46,170 bases of DNA from an uncultured Mycoplasmatota bacterium (GTDB lineage: Bacteria > Bacillota_I > Bacilli_A > RF39 > UBA660). The position numbers and the translations under genes are program-made. Below, one piece after another: positions 24,130 through 33,596 of this stretch. The DNA is taken from positions 1 to 46,170 of the forward strand of contig CAMZCT010000013.1 in the NCBI GenBank assembly GCA_947305065.1. The letters are read 5' to 3'. The notes under the pieces were generated by a model. The model was not told the origin of the DNA. It saw only the letters and a list, made by a program, of their open reading frames with translations, and did not search any database. Position 1 is the first letter of the stretch. The number at the start of each line of letters is the position of its first letter.

Positions 24130-25905
24130 CTAACATAAACCAGTTTCTTCGCAAATATGGTCTAATTCTGGATCATCTGTAGCAGGATCTGAACCATCAT
24201 TTGCTTTAGCAACTTTAATTGTTAAAGTTGTTCCTTCTGTTACGGTAAATCCTTTTTCTCTACTTTGATAGAAGATTGTTCCAGGATTGTAACTAGATGA
24301 AGTATCATATGTGACTTTTAGTGTTACGTTATGTTCATCACAGAAGGCTTGAACTTGTTCAACAGTATATGATCCATCTTTAAAGTCTGGATATTTAACT
24401 ACTATATCAGGGATAAACAAGGTAATTGTATCGTTTGCTCTTAGCTTAGTTCCAGCTTCTACATCCTGTGATAGTATTACTCCGTCTTTAGCATCTTCGC
24501 CTTCTTTTACTTCTTTTCTTTCTATTAATACGTTAATGCCGTATACTTCTAACATACCTTTTATTTCTTGGTAGTTCTTACCAGCGTAATCTTCAATAGT
24601 TATAGTAGAATCCCCAGTTGAAACAGTTAAGATAACTTTTGTACCTGACGCTCTTTTACTTCCTGCAGCAGGGTTAGTTTTAATAACATGATCTTTAGGA
24701 ATCTCAGAACTACTCTCTTCTTTTTGAGTATCGTCTACTTCAAAACCTTCATCTTGAATCTTTTTAATTGCTTCTTTAACTGTCATATTTGTTACGTCTG
24801 GTATCATTTTATCTTTACCATTTATCAATGATGGGATAAATAGGAAGACAGCTGCAACTAGTACTACTAAGCCAGTAAATATAGAAGCTAAAATAATAAG
24901 TAATTTATTTTCTTTTTGAACTTCATCTTCATCTACTTGTTTAACTTTTATATCTTTATCATCATTATCAGAATCATCTCCGTCTTCTATATCAACAGCT
25001 TTTTCTACTTGTTTAGTAAATTTTTTACCATCTGTATCTAATTCTGGATATTTATATTCTAATTTAGGTTCATTTAGACGAGATTCATCTAAACATGTTA
25101 CTAAGTCCTCATACATTTCTCGAGCATCATTATATCTGTTTTTAGGGTTCTTAGCAGCAGCTTTTAATATTACATTTTCAACACTTTGTGGAACGTCAGG
25201 AAGTTCTTCTCTTATAGAAGGTAGAGGTTCTTTTAAGTGTTTTAATGCTATTTCAACAGCGTTATCTCCACGATATGGTAATGTTCCTGATAATAATTCA
25301 TACATTAGTATACCCATAGAGTAGATATCACTTTTTAGAGTTGAACCTTTTCCTGAAGCTTGTTCAGGTGGTAGATAATGAACACTACCCATAACAGAAT
25401 TAGTTTGTGTAAGCTGAGTAGCATTCATTGCCATAGCTATACCAAAGTCTGTTATTTTTACTAAGCCATTTTCAAGAATCATGATGTTTTGAGGTTTAAT
25501 ATCTCTATGAATTATATAAGAATCATGAGCGACAGATAAACCATCAGCTATTTGACTCATTATATCTACTACCTCAGAAACTGTTAATTTTCCACGTTTC
25601 TTTAGGAGATCTTTTAAATTTTTACCATCAATATATTCCATAACTATGAAATATTGACCATTGTCGTCTCCAACATCGTATACTTCAACGATATTTGGAT
25701 GAGATAAAGAAGATGCTGATAAAGCTTCTCTTTGGAAACGACGAACGAATTTTTCGTCATCAGCTAAATCTCCACGTAATACTTTTACTGCAACATCACG
25801 ATCAAGTATTGTATCGTAAGCTAGATAAACATTTGCCATACCACCTTCACCAATAGACTTGATGATTTGGTATCTATCATTTATCTTTTGTCCTTTCATT
25901 ATCAT
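24130..25905 (-). CDS. prkC: PASTA-domain Ser/Thr protein kinase PrkC
   Basis: A 591-residue kinase. The N-terminal Hanks-type kinase domain (about 10-275) has GEGGMANVYLA (P-loop), AVKVL (Lys), HRDIKPQN (catalytic loop near 132-139) and DFGIA. An acidic juxtamembrane segment, one membrane helix near 330-355, and three extracellular PASTA domains (about 365-430, 435-500, 505-575) follow. The C-terminus ends in CEETGLC with two Cys. PASTA kinases sense muropeptides or lipid II and control cell wall growth and division. The start overlaps the stp stop by ATGA; Met3 is an alternative start. It pairs with the phosphatase gene upstream. Confidence 0.93.
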   Translation of the reverse strand: MIMKGQKINDRYQIIKSIGEGGMANVYLAYDTILDRDVAVKVLRGDLADDEKFVRRFQREALSASSLSHPNIVEVYDVGDDNGQYFIVMEYIDGKNLKDLLKKRGKLTVSEVVDIMSQIADGLSVAHDSYIIHRDIKPQNIMILENGLVKITDFGIAMAMNATQLTQTNSVMGSVHYLPPEQASGKGSTLKSDIYSMGILMYELLSGTLPYRGDNAVEIALKHLKEPLPSIREELPDVPQSVENVILKAAAKNPKNRYNDAREMYEDLVTCLDESRLNEPKLEYKYPELDTDGKKFTKQVEKAVDIEDGDDSDNDDKDIKVKQVDEDEVQKENKLLIILASIFTGLVVLVAAVFLFIPSLINGKDKMIPDVTNMTVKEAIKKIQDEGFEVDDTQKEESSSEIPKDHVIKTNPAAGSKRASGTKVILTVSTGDSTITIEDYAGKNYQEIKGMLEVYGINVLIERKEVKEGEDAKDGVILSQDVEAGTKLRANDTITLFIPDIVVKYPDFKDGSYTVEQVQAFCDEHNVTLKVTYDTSSSYNPGTIFYQSREKGFTVTEGTTLTIKVAKANDGSDPATDDPELDHICEETGLC

Positions 25906-26648
25906 TCTTCTTCACCACTTTCGAGCATTAAGTAAGCTACTGAAATATTGTCTTGTCCACCCCTTGCATTACTCTTTCTAATTAGCTTAATTAGCTTTTC
26001 TTCTATTTCTAATTCTTCATCGTTAAGTACTTTTTCAATTTGTTCTTTACTTAACATATTAGTTAATCCGTCGCTACATAGTAAGATACCATCTATGTTT
26101 GTATCTACTTCAAAAATATCAACATCTACTTTTTCAAATGTTCCTAGAGCTTTCATTAGAACATTTTTCTTTGGATGATATTTTGCTTCTTCTTCCGTTA
26201 AATCTCCGGCTTCAATAAGAAGATTAACTAAAGTGTGATCTTTAGTAACTTTAGTAAGTTTACCATTTTTATAAACAAATCCAGATGAATCTCCAACATT
26301 TCCAAATATTAGGAATTCTTTAGTAAGTAAGGCAAGGACACAAGTTGTTCCCATACCAGTACTTTCTGGATTTTCTTTTGTATAATCAATTATTTCTTTA
26401 TTAATTTCCGCAATATTATCTCTTATCCAATTAATACCATCTATTTTACTTCCTATTGTTGATGTTTCTGTAAATCTTTTACCTAAATGAGTTAGGACTA
26501 AAGAGGAAGCTACTTCTCCAGCTCTATGCCCTCCCATTCCATCAGCAACTATCATTAAATATTCATTGTTTGAATTCTTTAAAATTGTAACGGAATCTTC
26601 GTTATGATTTCTTATCTTTCCTGTATCTGTTAAATAAAAACTTTTCAT
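25902..26648 (-). CDS. stp: PP2C-type Ser/Thr phosphatase (Stp/PrpC)
   Basis: A 248-residue PPM/PP2C phosphatase. Typical motifs are TDTGKIRNHNEDS (N-terminal metal site), ADGMGGHRAGE (about 33-43), GTTCVLALL, NVGDSSGF, LLCSDGLTNML and GGQDNISV. It reverses PrkC phosphorylation. The start was placed at ATG 26646-26648, preceded by AGAGGTGA; this ATG overlaps the rlmN TGA by ATGA. A longer frame to 26681 lies inside rlmN and lacks its own ribosome site. Confidence 0.92.
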   Translation of the reverse strand: MKSFYLTDTGKIRNHNEDSVTILKNSNNEYLMIVADGMGGHRAGEVASSLVLTHLGKRFTETSTIGSKIDGINWIRDNIAEINKEIIDYTKENPESTGMGTTCVLALLTKEFLIFGNVGDSSGFVYKNGKLTKVTKDHTLVNLLIEAGDLTEEEAKYHPKKNVLMKALGTFEKVDVDIFEVDTNIDGILLCSDGLTNMLSKEQIEKVLNDEELEIEEKLIKLIRKSNARGGQDNISVAYLMLESGEEE

Positions 26649-27667
26649 GATTTCACCTCTTTGCTTCTTAGTTGTCCACAAGCAGCATCTATATTACTTC
26701 CAAATTCTTTTCTAGTAGTTGCTGTAAGACCTTGTTGAATTAATATATCATAAAATTTCTTAATTCTTTCTGGTGTACTCTTTTTAAATTCTATATGGCT
26801 CGTCTCGTTATAAGGGATTAAATTAACATAAACATTTAATCCTTTTAATAGTTTGGCTAATTCCATAGCTTGAGTTTCGTTATCGTTAATCTCGTTTAGC
26901 ATTACATACTCAATTGTTACGCGACGATTCGTTTCTTTTGTATATTCTTTAATGGTCTTTATTAAATCACTTAATTTATAAGCTCTATTAATAGGCATTA
27001 GTTTATCACGTAATTGAGTATTTGGAGCATGAAGAGAAATAGCTAAGTTAATCTGTAATTCTTCTTTGGCTAACTCTTTTATCTTAGGTATCAGCCCACA
27101 AGTTGATAAAGTAATATGTCTAGCTCCGATTGCTAAGCCTTTAGCATCGTTGATTATCTTGATAAAATCTAAAACATTATCATAATTATCAAGTGGTTCC
27201 CCAATTCCCATTATGACAACACTTGATATTCTTTTTTTTATGTCATCCTCTACTAAGAGAATTTGTTCAACCATCTCGTAGCTCTCAAGATTTCTTACTT
27301 TTTTTAGCCTTCCAGATTCGCAGAAAGCACATCCCATATTGCATCCAACTTCGCTACTAACACAAATACTTAATCCATAATCATGTTCCATTAATACTGC
27401 TTCAATATAATTATTATCTTCTAATTTAAATAAATATTTTTTAGTTAATTTATCTTCTTGTCTTTTTTCTATCGTTATGAAGTTATTCGTAAAGTCCTTA
27501 GCAAGTTCTTCTTGTACTTCTTTTTTTATATTAGTCATTTCGGTAAATTTACGAGCTTTTTTTTCATAAAGCCATTCAAAAACTTGTAAGGCTTTATACT
27601 TTTTTTCACCCTTACTTAAGAAATATTCTTCTAAATCAGATCTTTTAATTCCATATATATTTCTCAT
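26645..27667 (-). CDS. rlmN: Radical SAM 23S rRNA/tRNA methyltransferase RlmN
   Basis: A 340-residue radical SAM enzyme. It has the CNMGCAFC cluster motif (about 107-114; C-x3-C-x2-C), MGIGEPLDNYDNV, TLSTCGL and the C-terminal catalytic Cys in DAACGQLR. It methylates C2 of A2503 in 23S rRNA and A37 in some tRNAs. It is the first gene of rlmN-stp-prkC-rsgA-rpe. An extended -10 promoter (TGATATAAT near 27683-27691) precedes it. Confidence 0.93.
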   Translation of the reverse strand: MRNIYGIKRSDLEEYFLSKGEKKYKALQVFEWLYEKKARKFTEMTNIKKEVQEELAKDFTNNFITIEKRQEDKLTKKYLFKLEDNNYIEAVLMEHDYGLSICVSSEVGCNMGCAFCESGRLKKVRNLESYEMVEQILLVEDDIKKRISSVVIMGIGEPLDNYDNVLDFIKIINDAKGLAIGARHITLSTCGLIPKIKELAKEELQINLAISLHAPNTQLRDKLMPINRAYKLSDLIKTIKEYTKETNRRVTIEYVMLNEINDNETQAMELAKLLKGLNVYVNLIPYNETSHIEFKKSTPERIKKFYDILIQQGLTATTRKEFGSNIDAACGQLRSKEVKS

Positions 27668-27682
27668 ATTTACACCTATTTA

Positions 27683-27691
27683 ATTATATCA
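27683..27691 (-). promoter_or_regulatory. Extended -10 promoter of rlmN operon
   Basis: Minus strand TGA-TATAAT with AT-rich upstream and a ribosome site (AGGTG) before the ATG 16 bases later. The -35 is weak. Confidence 0.5.
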
Positions 27692-27723
27692 CAAAGAATT
27701 ATAAAATTGAACAACACAAGAAA

Positions 27724-27748
27724 AAGATAACAATTTTATTGTTATCTT
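27724..27748 (-). terminator. Terminator of the repeat-rich membrane protein gene
   Basis: 11-bp stem AAGATAACAAT/ATTGTTATCTT with TTTC on the minus strand, about 10 bases after the stop. Confidence 0.8.
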
Positions 27749-27757
27749 GTTTGCATT

Positions 27758-29164
27758 TTACATATTATTACCGGTATTAGTGTCAACCTGTTGCTGAATT
27801 CCTTGATTAGGAACAACATTTGAAACTATAGCTACTGCTGGTTCTTGACCAGGTTCTAGTAAAACTTCAGGTTCCGTTACTACTGGAACTACTCCAGTTG
27901 GAGCAGTCGGTGTTACTGGTACTACTTGTACTGGGGCTGGAGCAATTTGTACTCCAGGTACTACTTGTTGTACTATTGGAGTTCCATCAGTTGTTATAAC
28001 TTGGGGTTCAGGTGTTACCTGTATTTCTTGAGGTTGAACTATTTGAACTGCTTCACCAGTTGGTACAGTTTGGGTTACTGGCATTACTTGTACTGGTGTT
28101 GGAGAAACTTGTACTCCGGGTACTACTTGTTGTATTACTTGTGTCCCATCAGTTGTTATAACTTGGGGTTGAGATGTTAACTGTACTTCTTGAGGTTGAA
28201 CTACTTGCACTGCTTCACCAGTTGGTACAGTTTGGGTTACTGGCATTACTTGTACTGGTGTTGGAGAAACTTGTACTCCGGGTACTACTTGTTGTATTAC
28301 TTGTGTCCCATCAGTTGTTATAACTTGGGGTTGAGATGTTAACTGTACTTCTTGAGGTTGAACTACTTGCACTGCTTCACCAGTTGGTACAGTTTGGGTT
28401 ACTGGCATTACTTGTACTGGTGTTGGAGAAACTTGTACTCCGGGTACTACTTGTTGTATTACTTGTGTCCCATCGGTTGTTATAACTTGAGGTTGAACAA
28501 TTTGGGTTCCATCAGTTGTTACAACTTGTGGTTGAGCAACTGATAGAACTTGATTTTCTGGTATCATTTGAACTGTAGTTACAGGGGTTACGTAAGCAAC
28601 CTGTTCAGGCACCTGAACTGGCATAGGCGAGTGTTGAATAATACTATCTATAGTAGCTCCCGCTTCTGGTAATACATGCTTTATAGGTTGATCAGTAGTA
28701 GGATCCCCAAATGGATCATCTTGATTAACTTCTTGATTGGGAATTGGAACCTCTTCTTTAGGTCCTCCAGCCACTACACCTTTTTTTAATTTCATATATT
28801 TAATAATTGCATATATTAATAAACCAATTTCTGCATAAGTTAGTGCTGTTGATAATAAGTTTCTTAAAGGTGCGTATTTAATAAATGAACTATCCACAGT
28901 AACTCCATTAAGAGTTGAAGTTGATGTTGAAAAAACGAATGAACAAAGTACTAACCCCCAACCTACTGATTTATTAATTGTTAATTTACCAAGTAAATAA
29001 ACTTGAAATAATGGTAACCATGCAAAAATAGTTCCTTTACCATACATTAATTTATGTAATTTATTTAGGAACATTGATATAGCAGCCCAGATAACTGCAA
29101 CCGCTAATAAAACAACTATCATAATACCTATTGTCAGTTGAAGTATCGGACCTATATCTGGCAT
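27758..29164 (-). CDS. Membrane protein with long Val/Gln/Pro tandem-repeat tail
   Basis: A 468-residue protein. The N-terminal 130 residues contain about four membrane helices (first IMIVVLLAVAVIWAAISMFL). The segment KLMYGKGTIFAWLPLFQVYLLGK resembles a DUF5684-like domain that often begins such proteins. From about 200 onward it is a low-complexity tail built of 54-residue repeats (QPQVITTDGT..., VPGVQVSPTPVQVMPV..., PTGEAVQ). The tail has no Cys and is rich in Val, Gln, Pro and Thr, fitting an extended surface or cytosolic tether. It lies 16 bases after the 216-aa membrane gene, so the two are co-transcribed. Function unknown. Confidence 0.72.
   Translation of the reverse strand: MPDIGPILQLTIGIMIVVLLAVAVIWAAISMFLNKLHKLMYGKGTIFAWLPLFQVYLLGKLTINKSVGWGLVLCSFVFSTSTSTLNGVTVDSSFIKYAPLRNLLSTALTYAEIGLLIYAIIKYMKLKKGVVAGGPKEEVPIPNQEVNQDDPFGDPTTDQPIKHVLPEAGATIDSIIQHSPMPVQVPEQVAYVTPVTTVQMIPENQVLSVAQPQVVTTDGTQIVQPQVITTDGTQVIQQVVPGVQVSPTPVQVMPVTQTVPTGEAVQVVQPQEVQLTSQPQVITTDGTQVIQQVVPGVQVSPTPVQVMPVTQTVPTGEAVQVVQPQEVQLTSQPQVITTDGTQVIQQVVPGVQVSPTPVQVMPVTQTVPTGEAVQIVQPQEIQVTPEPQVITTDGTPIVQQVVPGVQIAPAPVQVVPVTPTAPTGVVPVVTEPEVLLEPGQEPAVAIVSNVVPNQGIQQQVDTNTGNNM
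27880..28545 (-). repeat. Tandem 162-bp repeats inside the membrane protein gene
   Basis: Units begin at 27997, 28159, 28321 and 28483 (partial), exactly 162 bases apart, each encoding 54 residues, with a degenerate unit before 27997. The units at 28159-28320 and 28321-28482 differ, by eye, at about one base, implying very recent duplication or gene conversion. Being in frame, copy-number change alters only tail length. Confidence 0.9.
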
Positions 29165-29180
29165 TAGCTTTCACCTCTTT

Positions 29181-29831
29181 TTATTTATTTTTTTTCTTTT
29201 TTCTGATTATTCTCTTTATGATTCCCTCTTTTTCTGTTTCTTTTATAATTATTTTTTTATTATGTAAGTACTTAATTGTATACGTTGAAATTATTATCAT
29301 TATAAAAGTCCAGATTGAATAGTTTAATACTAATCCCAGATGAAGTCTTTCATATATTGCAACTTCATAATTGTAGAATGATAAATCAGTTATCTTACAC
29401 AGTTTTCCAATACATAATAAACTACTGTTAGATATTCCGATAATTAGAAGACCTGCTACAGCAGTTAGTATAAGAATACTTACGATCATAAAAACTATAT
29501 AAAATCTGTAATTATCTTTGTTTATTAACTTTCTTTTAAAATTATCAATGATGGTTCCCATGAATACACAGAAACTACCTATACTAATAATAACCGATAT
29601 AATAGCAATATAGATGGTGTTGTCTACAGTATATGAGACAGCTTCTTTATAACTAGTTATTTCTTTACCCATATCATTTAAATTTAACATTGATTTTAGA
29701 GCCAGTCTAATCAAGACAAATAATATTAGAAATACTAGTGAATAAATTATTAAATCATAGATTGTATTTATTATTAAAGGCCTATTCTCATCTTTATTCT
29801 TACTTTTTTTTATCTTATCGATAATACTCAT
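29181..29831 (-). CDS. Unknown four-helix membrane protein
   Basis: A 216-residue protein with four membrane helices (about 28-47, 77-99, 110-140, 170-195) and basic ends (KKSKNKDENR; IIRKKKKNK). Two Cys occur near the third loop (LLCIGKLCKI). The start was set at ATG 29829-29831, nine bases after AGAGG; an upstream TTG three codons earlier is less likely. It is the first gene of a two-gene unit with the repeat-tail protein. Not recognised. Confidence 0.7.
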   Translation of the reverse strand: MSIIDKIKKSKNKDENRPLIINTIYDLIIYSLVFLILFVLIRLALKSMLNLNDMGKEITSYKEAVSYTVDNTIYIAIISVIISIGSFCVFMGTIIDNFKRKLINKDNYRFYIVFMIVSILILTAVAGLLIIGISNSSLLCIGKLCKITDLSFYNYEVAIYERLHLGLVLNYSIWTFIMIIISTYTIKYLHNKKIIIKETEKEGIIKRIIRKKKKNK

Positions 29832-29892
29832 TATAAACAACCTCTATTCTATTATTTAATATACCATAATTTATAATTGGCGTAAAGAAAAA

Positions 29893-29910
29893 GACGATTT
29901 AAAAATCGTC
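29893..29910 (-). terminator. Terminator of ftsA-ftsZ
   Basis: GACGATTT/AAATCGTC stem and TTTTTC on the minus strand; it contains the last codons and TAA of ftsZ. Confidence 0.85.
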
Positions 29911-30954
29911 TCTATTTCTTAAGAATGGTGGAATTTCAATATCTCTATCAACATCACTTCTCATATAAGAGTTGTTGTTAGGAAGATCATCTGTTACTCC
30001 TCCAACTTGTTCTTTATCATCATCGAATCCTGTTGCAATAACAGTTACGATAACTTCATCATTTAAGTTTTCATTAATCACTGCACCAAATATCGTATTG
30101 ATATCAGTATTAGCAGCATTTCTTACTACTTCAGCAGCATCTTCTGCTTCAAATAATGTAAGTGAATTACCACCTGTAATATTAATAATGGCATCTGTAG
30201 CTCCATCTATTGTATTTTCTAGTAATGGAGATGCTACAGCTTGTTGAGCAGCTTCAATAGCTCTATTTTCACCTTCACCTATACCAATACCAATAATAGC
30301 ATTACCTCTGTTTTGCATTACAGCTTTAACGTCGGCAAAGTCTAGGTTTACTAAACCTGAAACAGCAATTAAATCTGATATTGATTGAACAGCACGACGT
30401 AATACATTATCTACTTCTTTAAATGCTTCAATAATAGGTGTTGATCTATCAATTATATCTCTTAATCTATCGTTTGGTATAACGATGATTGTATCAACAT
30501 GTTTTCTAAGTTCTGCTAAACCAACTTCAGCATTCTCCATTCTACGACGTCCTTCGAATTTGAATGGTTTAGTAACTATTGCAACAGTTAAAGCTCCTTG
30601 TTCTTGTGCTATTTCAGCAATGATTGGTGCAGCACCTGTACCAGTTCCTCCACCTAAACCACAAGTAACAAAGACCATATCTGCGCCTTTTAGAACATCT
30701 TCTATTTCTTGTTTGCTTTCTACTGCAGCTTCACGGCCGATTTCGGGATTACCACCAGCACCAAGGCCATCTGTCCCTAATTGAATTTTTGTTTCGGCTT
30801 TACTAACATTTAATACTTGTAAATCAGTGTTAGCAACAATAAAATCTACTCCTCCAACTCCTGATTCAATCATACGATTTACGGCATTACAACCGCCACC
30901 ACCGGCACCGATGACTTTAATTTTAGCTATTTGGTCTCTTTCTAAACCGTGCAT
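29899..30954 (-). CDS. ftsZ: Cell division GTPase FtsZ
   Basis: A 351-residue tubulin homologue. It has the tubulin signature GGGTGTG (about 98-104), an N-terminal [14 protein letters not shown] loop, the catalytic T7 loop NLDFADVKA (about 203-211), and a very short C-terminal linker ending in the conserved peptide [11 protein letters not shown], which binds FtsA. It polymerises into the Z ring at midcell. It follows ftsA by 18 bases, with GGAGGATG as ribosome site, and its terminator overlaps the stop. The linker between core and tail is only about 30 residues. Confidence 0.96.
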   Translation of the reverse strand: MHGLERDQIAKIKVIGAGGGGCNAVNRMIESGVGGVDFIVANTDLQVLNVSKAETKIQLGTDGLGAGGNPEIGREAAVESKQEIEDVLKGADMVFVTCGLGGGTGTGAAPIIAEIAQEQGALTVAIVTKPFKFEGRRRMENAEVGLAELRKHVDTIIVIPNDRLRDIIDRSTPIIEAFKEVDNVLRRAVQSISDLIAVSGLVNLDFADVKAVMQNRGNAIIGIGIGEGENRAIEAAQQAVASPLLENTIDGATDAIINITGGNSLTLFEAEDAAEVVRNAANTDINTIFGAVINENLNDEVIVTVIATGFDDDKEQVGGVTDDLPNNNSYMRSDVDRDIEIPPFLRNRDDF

Positions 30955-30972
30955 TTAACATCCTCCTTAAAA

Positions 30973-32208
30973 CTATCCGAAAAAGTTTTTAAACAACTTT
31001 ACGATAGAGGAATCGTTTTCTTCGTCAAGATCATATCCCCCTAATGCTTGTTGTTCTTCTATACTATAGATTGAATATTCCTTATCTTTCAATCTTGATT
31101 TTTCATCATAGTATTTGATTAATCCTACAGAAGAACCATATCTATTATGTCTTACTCCTAATTCACTGACACGTCCAACTATAGCTTTATCTTTAAAAAT
31201 CTTATTAAGAATTAACTTAAAATCTCGGTTTTCAGTTAATCCTCCTGTTATAATTATATAACTTATTTCCTTTTTTGTTAAGATATTTATTTGTTTTTTG
31301 CATAAATTCAGTATTTCTTCAATACGACTTTGAATTATTTTTGATACTTCTAGTTGATTTATTACTATATGATCGTTGTATTTATCGGTTACTTCAACAG
31401 TATTTTCTTCTTTGGCATTTCTTACATATGATAACCCCAAATTTTCTTTTATATCTCTTGCAACAGTACTATCTATCTTGTAGATGTACATTAGGTCATT
31501 TTCAATGTTTTTAGCACCAACATTAATACTGTTTATATTGGTAAGAATTCCTTTATTAAATAAGGAAACATCGGTGGATTCATGACCTATGTTTATTATT
31601 ATACCAGAATTATCCTTCATTTCATCAATTTTATATTCATAATAGTCTCCAATAGAACTTAGAGATATATCTAAAACATCTAGTCCTAGTTTTTCTAAGG
31701 AAACTAATATAGGATATATATTTCTTTGAGGGGCAGTTATTAGTATACCACGAGCTTTCAAGGTTTCAGAAGATAATCCTTTAGGATCTCTTACTTTTCT
31801 ACCATCAGATACAGTGAAACTGGTTGGTAATAGATTAATATATTCTTTTCCTTCTTTTATTTGACCATGTAAGGCTTCTTTAAAGACTTTACTTATATCT
31901 AACCCAGTTACTACATGATTATCATTAGTTATCTCTATTTCTCCAGTAATAACAGAGAATTCTAAGTCTCTAGGAGGAATACTAATTATTACTTGTTTAA
32001 TTGGTATACCAATTATATCATCAGCTTTACTAATAGCTCTTTTTAAACTTTCTTTAAAATCATTATCATTTATGACAAGACCATCTTCCATACCAAGAAC
32101 AGGTTCATATAGTGATGCTAAAATATTTAGTTTATTTCTAAACATTTCGCCAACTACTAGCTTAATACTATCTGTACCGATATCTATACTAGCCATTATT
32201 TTTCGCAT
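30973..32208 (-). CDS. ftsA: Cell division actin-like protein FtsA
   Basis: A 411-residue protein of the FtsA/actin ATPase family: N-terminal MASIDIGTDSIKLVVGE (phosphate 1 motif), GIIINIGHESTDVSLF (phosphate 2) and IIITGGLTENR (adenosine motif). The C-terminal KLFKNFF is short and amphipathic, which anchors FtsA to the membrane. It tethers FtsZ to the membrane through the FtsZ C-terminal peptide. The start is the ATG at 32206-32208, seven bases after AGGAG; a longer frame begins inside the promoter. First gene of an ftsA-ftsZ operon. Confidence 0.93.
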   Translation of the reverse strand: MRKIMASIDIGTDSIKLVVGEMFRNKLNILASLYEPVLGMEDGLVINDNDFKESLKRAISKADDIIGIPIKQVIISIPPRDLEFSVITGEIEITNDNHVVTGLDISKVFKEALHGQIKEGKEYINLLPTSFTVSDGRKVRDPKGLSSETLKARGILITAPQRNIYPILVSLEKLGLDVLDISLSSIGDYYEYKIDEMKDNSGIIINIGHESTDVSLFNKGILTNINSINVGAKNIENDLMYIYKIDSTVARDIKENLGLSYVRNAKEENTVEVTDKYNDHIVINQLEVSKIIQSRIEEILNLCKKQINILTKKEISYIIITGGLTENRDFKLILNKIFKDKAIVGRVSELGVRHNRYGSSVGLIKYYDEKSRLKDKEYSIYSIEEQQALGGYDLDEENDSSIVKLFKNFFG

Positions 32209-32235
32209 ATCATCACTCCTATCATAACTATGATA

Positions 32236-32264
32236 ATTATACAAGATGTATTGAGAAAAGTAAA
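32236..32264 (-). promoter_or_regulatory. Promoter of ftsA-ftsZ
   Basis: Minus strand TTTACT (32259-32264), 17-base spacer, TATAAT (32236-32241), 27 bases before the ftsA start codon. Confidence 0.6.
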
Positions 32265-32273
32265 CCAAAGAAA

Positions 32274-32295
32274 AAGTAAGTATTATTACTTACTT
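32274..32295 (-). terminator. Terminator of infC-rpmI-rplT
   Basis: AAGTAAGT/ACTTACTT stem with TTTTTC on the minus strand; it contains the rplT stop codon. Confidence 0.8.
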
Positions 32296-32840
32296 AATGC
32301 TTCAACTAATTCTGCTTTTTTCATTGCTGTATAGTTATCAATTTTAGCTTTTTTAGCCATTTCTTTTAATTCTGCTACTGTTAATTTAGATAAGTCTTTA
32401 TCTTCTTTCTTAGCAGGAGCTTTTTCTTCTTTTTTAACTTCAGCTTTAGCTTCAGTTTTAGGTTCTACTTTTTTAGTAACTTTTCCTTCGTTAGCATCTT
32501 TAGCTAATTTAACTAATTCTGCAAAAGCCTTAGGATTATCAATAGCTAATTCACTAAGCATTTTTCTATTGATTTCTACTCCCGCTTTATTTAAACCACT
32601 AATGAATTTAGAATAACTAATTTCATTTTCACGGCAAGCAGCATTTATTCTAACTATCCATAATTTACGGAAGTTTCTCTTATTAGCTTTTCTATCTCTA
32701 AAAGCATATACTCCACTATGGAAAGTTTGCTCTTGAGCTGTTTTAAATAATCTATGTTTTGAACCAAAGTAACCTTTAGCTGCTTTTAATACTTTTCTTC
32801 TTCTGTTTTTAGCGATATTTCCGCCTTTTACTCTTGTCAT
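32286..32840 (-). CDS. rplT: Ribosomal protein L20 with C-terminal Rho_N/SAP-like extension
   Basis: A 184-residue protein. Residues 1-117 are a standard L20 ([49 protein letters not shown]), which binds 23S rRNA early in assembly and represses its own operon. A Lys/Glu/Ala-rich linker (about 118-145, [20 protein letters not shown]) leads to a 36-residue domain, [18 protein letters not shown]..., which resembles a Rho N-terminal/SAP nucleic-acid-binding helix pair. Normal L20 is about 118 residues, so this is a fusion. Last gene of infC-rpmI-rplT. Confidence 0.93.
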   Translation of the reverse strand: MTRVKGGNIAKNRRRKVLKAAKGYFGSKHRLFKTAQEQTFHSGVYAFRDRKANKRNFRKLWIVRINAACRENEISYSKFISGLNKAGVEINRKMLSELAIDNPKAFAELVKLAKDANEGKVTKKVEPKTEAKAEVKKEEKAPAKKEDKDLSKLTVAELKEMAKKAKIDNYTAMKKAELVEALSK

Positions 32841-32858
32841 CTATATATCACCTTTCTA

Positions 32859-33053
32859 TTAAATTACTTTCTTCAAACGTTTTGCATCAGAAGTAGCTAA
32901 AACGCCTTTGTTTCTTCTTTGTCTAATTTGTTTTCCTGAATCACCAGCAGTTTGGTGGTTTCCGTTTGATTTTTTATAAGTTAAATTACCATTCTTTTTT
33001 AATTTAAATACTTTGCTAGATGCCTTATGTGTTTTTTGTTTACATTTTCCCAT
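32859..33053 (-). CDS. rpmI: Ribosomal protein L35
   Basis: A 64-residue basic protein with the L35 pattern (KTHKASSKVFKLKKNGNLTY, then RQRRNKGVLATSDAKRLKKVI). Length is standard. It is the middle gene of infC-rpmI-rplT, with AAGAGGAATT as ribosome site. Confidence 0.94.
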   Translation of the reverse strand: MGKCKQKTHKASSKVFKLKKNGNLTYKKSNGNHQTAGDSGKQIRQRRNKGVLATSDAKRLKKVI

Positions 33054-33071
33054 AATAATTCCTCTTTTCTA

Positions 33072-33596
33072 TTATTTTTTTGGTGCAAGTATCATAACCA
33101 TAGTTCTACCATCTAATTTAGGTTGACTTTCAATAGTAGAGCATTCATCTAATTCAGAAGCAAAACGAAGCATTATGTCTTTACCAATTTCAGGGTGGGA
33201 CATTTGTCTTCCTTTAAATTTAATAAATACTTTAATTTTATGGCCTTTTACTAGATATTCACTAGCATTTTTCTTTCGTGTATTAAAGTCATGAATATCA
33301 ATAGTTGGAGAAAGACGATATTCTTTTACTTCTTTATTACTTTCTCTTTGTTTCTTTTGAGCTTCTTTTTGTTTCTTTTGTTTTTCATAACGATATTTAT
33401 TATAGTCCATAATTTTTCCAACTGGATTATCAGCATTGCTGCTCATTAAAACCAAGTCTAAACCAGCGTAATTTGCTAGAGTTAGAGCATCTTCTAACTT
33501 CTTAGTACCCATTTGTTCTCCATTAGGTCCTATAACCATTAATTCTTCTACATTAATTTCGTTATTAATTAACATTTCATTTTTATCCTTTGCTAT
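33072..33596 (-). CDS. infC: Translation initiation factor IF-3, probable non-AUG start
   Basis: A 174-residue IF-3. The N-domain (MLINNEINVEELMVI, QMGTKKLEDALTLA) is joined by a Lys-rich linker (YEKQKKQKEAQKKQ) to the C-domain (IDIHDFNTRKKNASEYLVKG, KVFIKFKGRQMSHPEIG). It prevents subunit joining and checks the start codon. The strong ribosome site GGAGGTG (33604-33610) is followed by ATC ATA GCA AAG, with no ATG, GTG or TTG at proper distance; the first ATG is seven codons later with a weaker site. Use of ATA (33594-33596) or ATC (33597-33599) as start fits the known habit of infC to use rare starts for autoregulation. The protein aligns best from the Ala-Lys-Asp after ATA. Confidence 0.88.
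   Translation of the reverse strand: MAKDKNEMLINNEINVEELMVIGPNGEQMGTKKLEDALTLANYAGLDLVLMSSNADNPVGKIMDYNKYRYEKQKKQKEAQKKQRESNKEVKEYRLSPTIDIHDFNTRKKNASEYLVKGHKIKVFIKFKGRQMSHPEIGKDIMLRFASELDECSTIESQPKLDGRTMVMILAPKK

Noticed and set aside
27880..28545. Regular repeats suggesting a CRISPR array
   Set aside because: Units are 162 bases, contiguous without spacers, and in frame inside a membrane protein gene.
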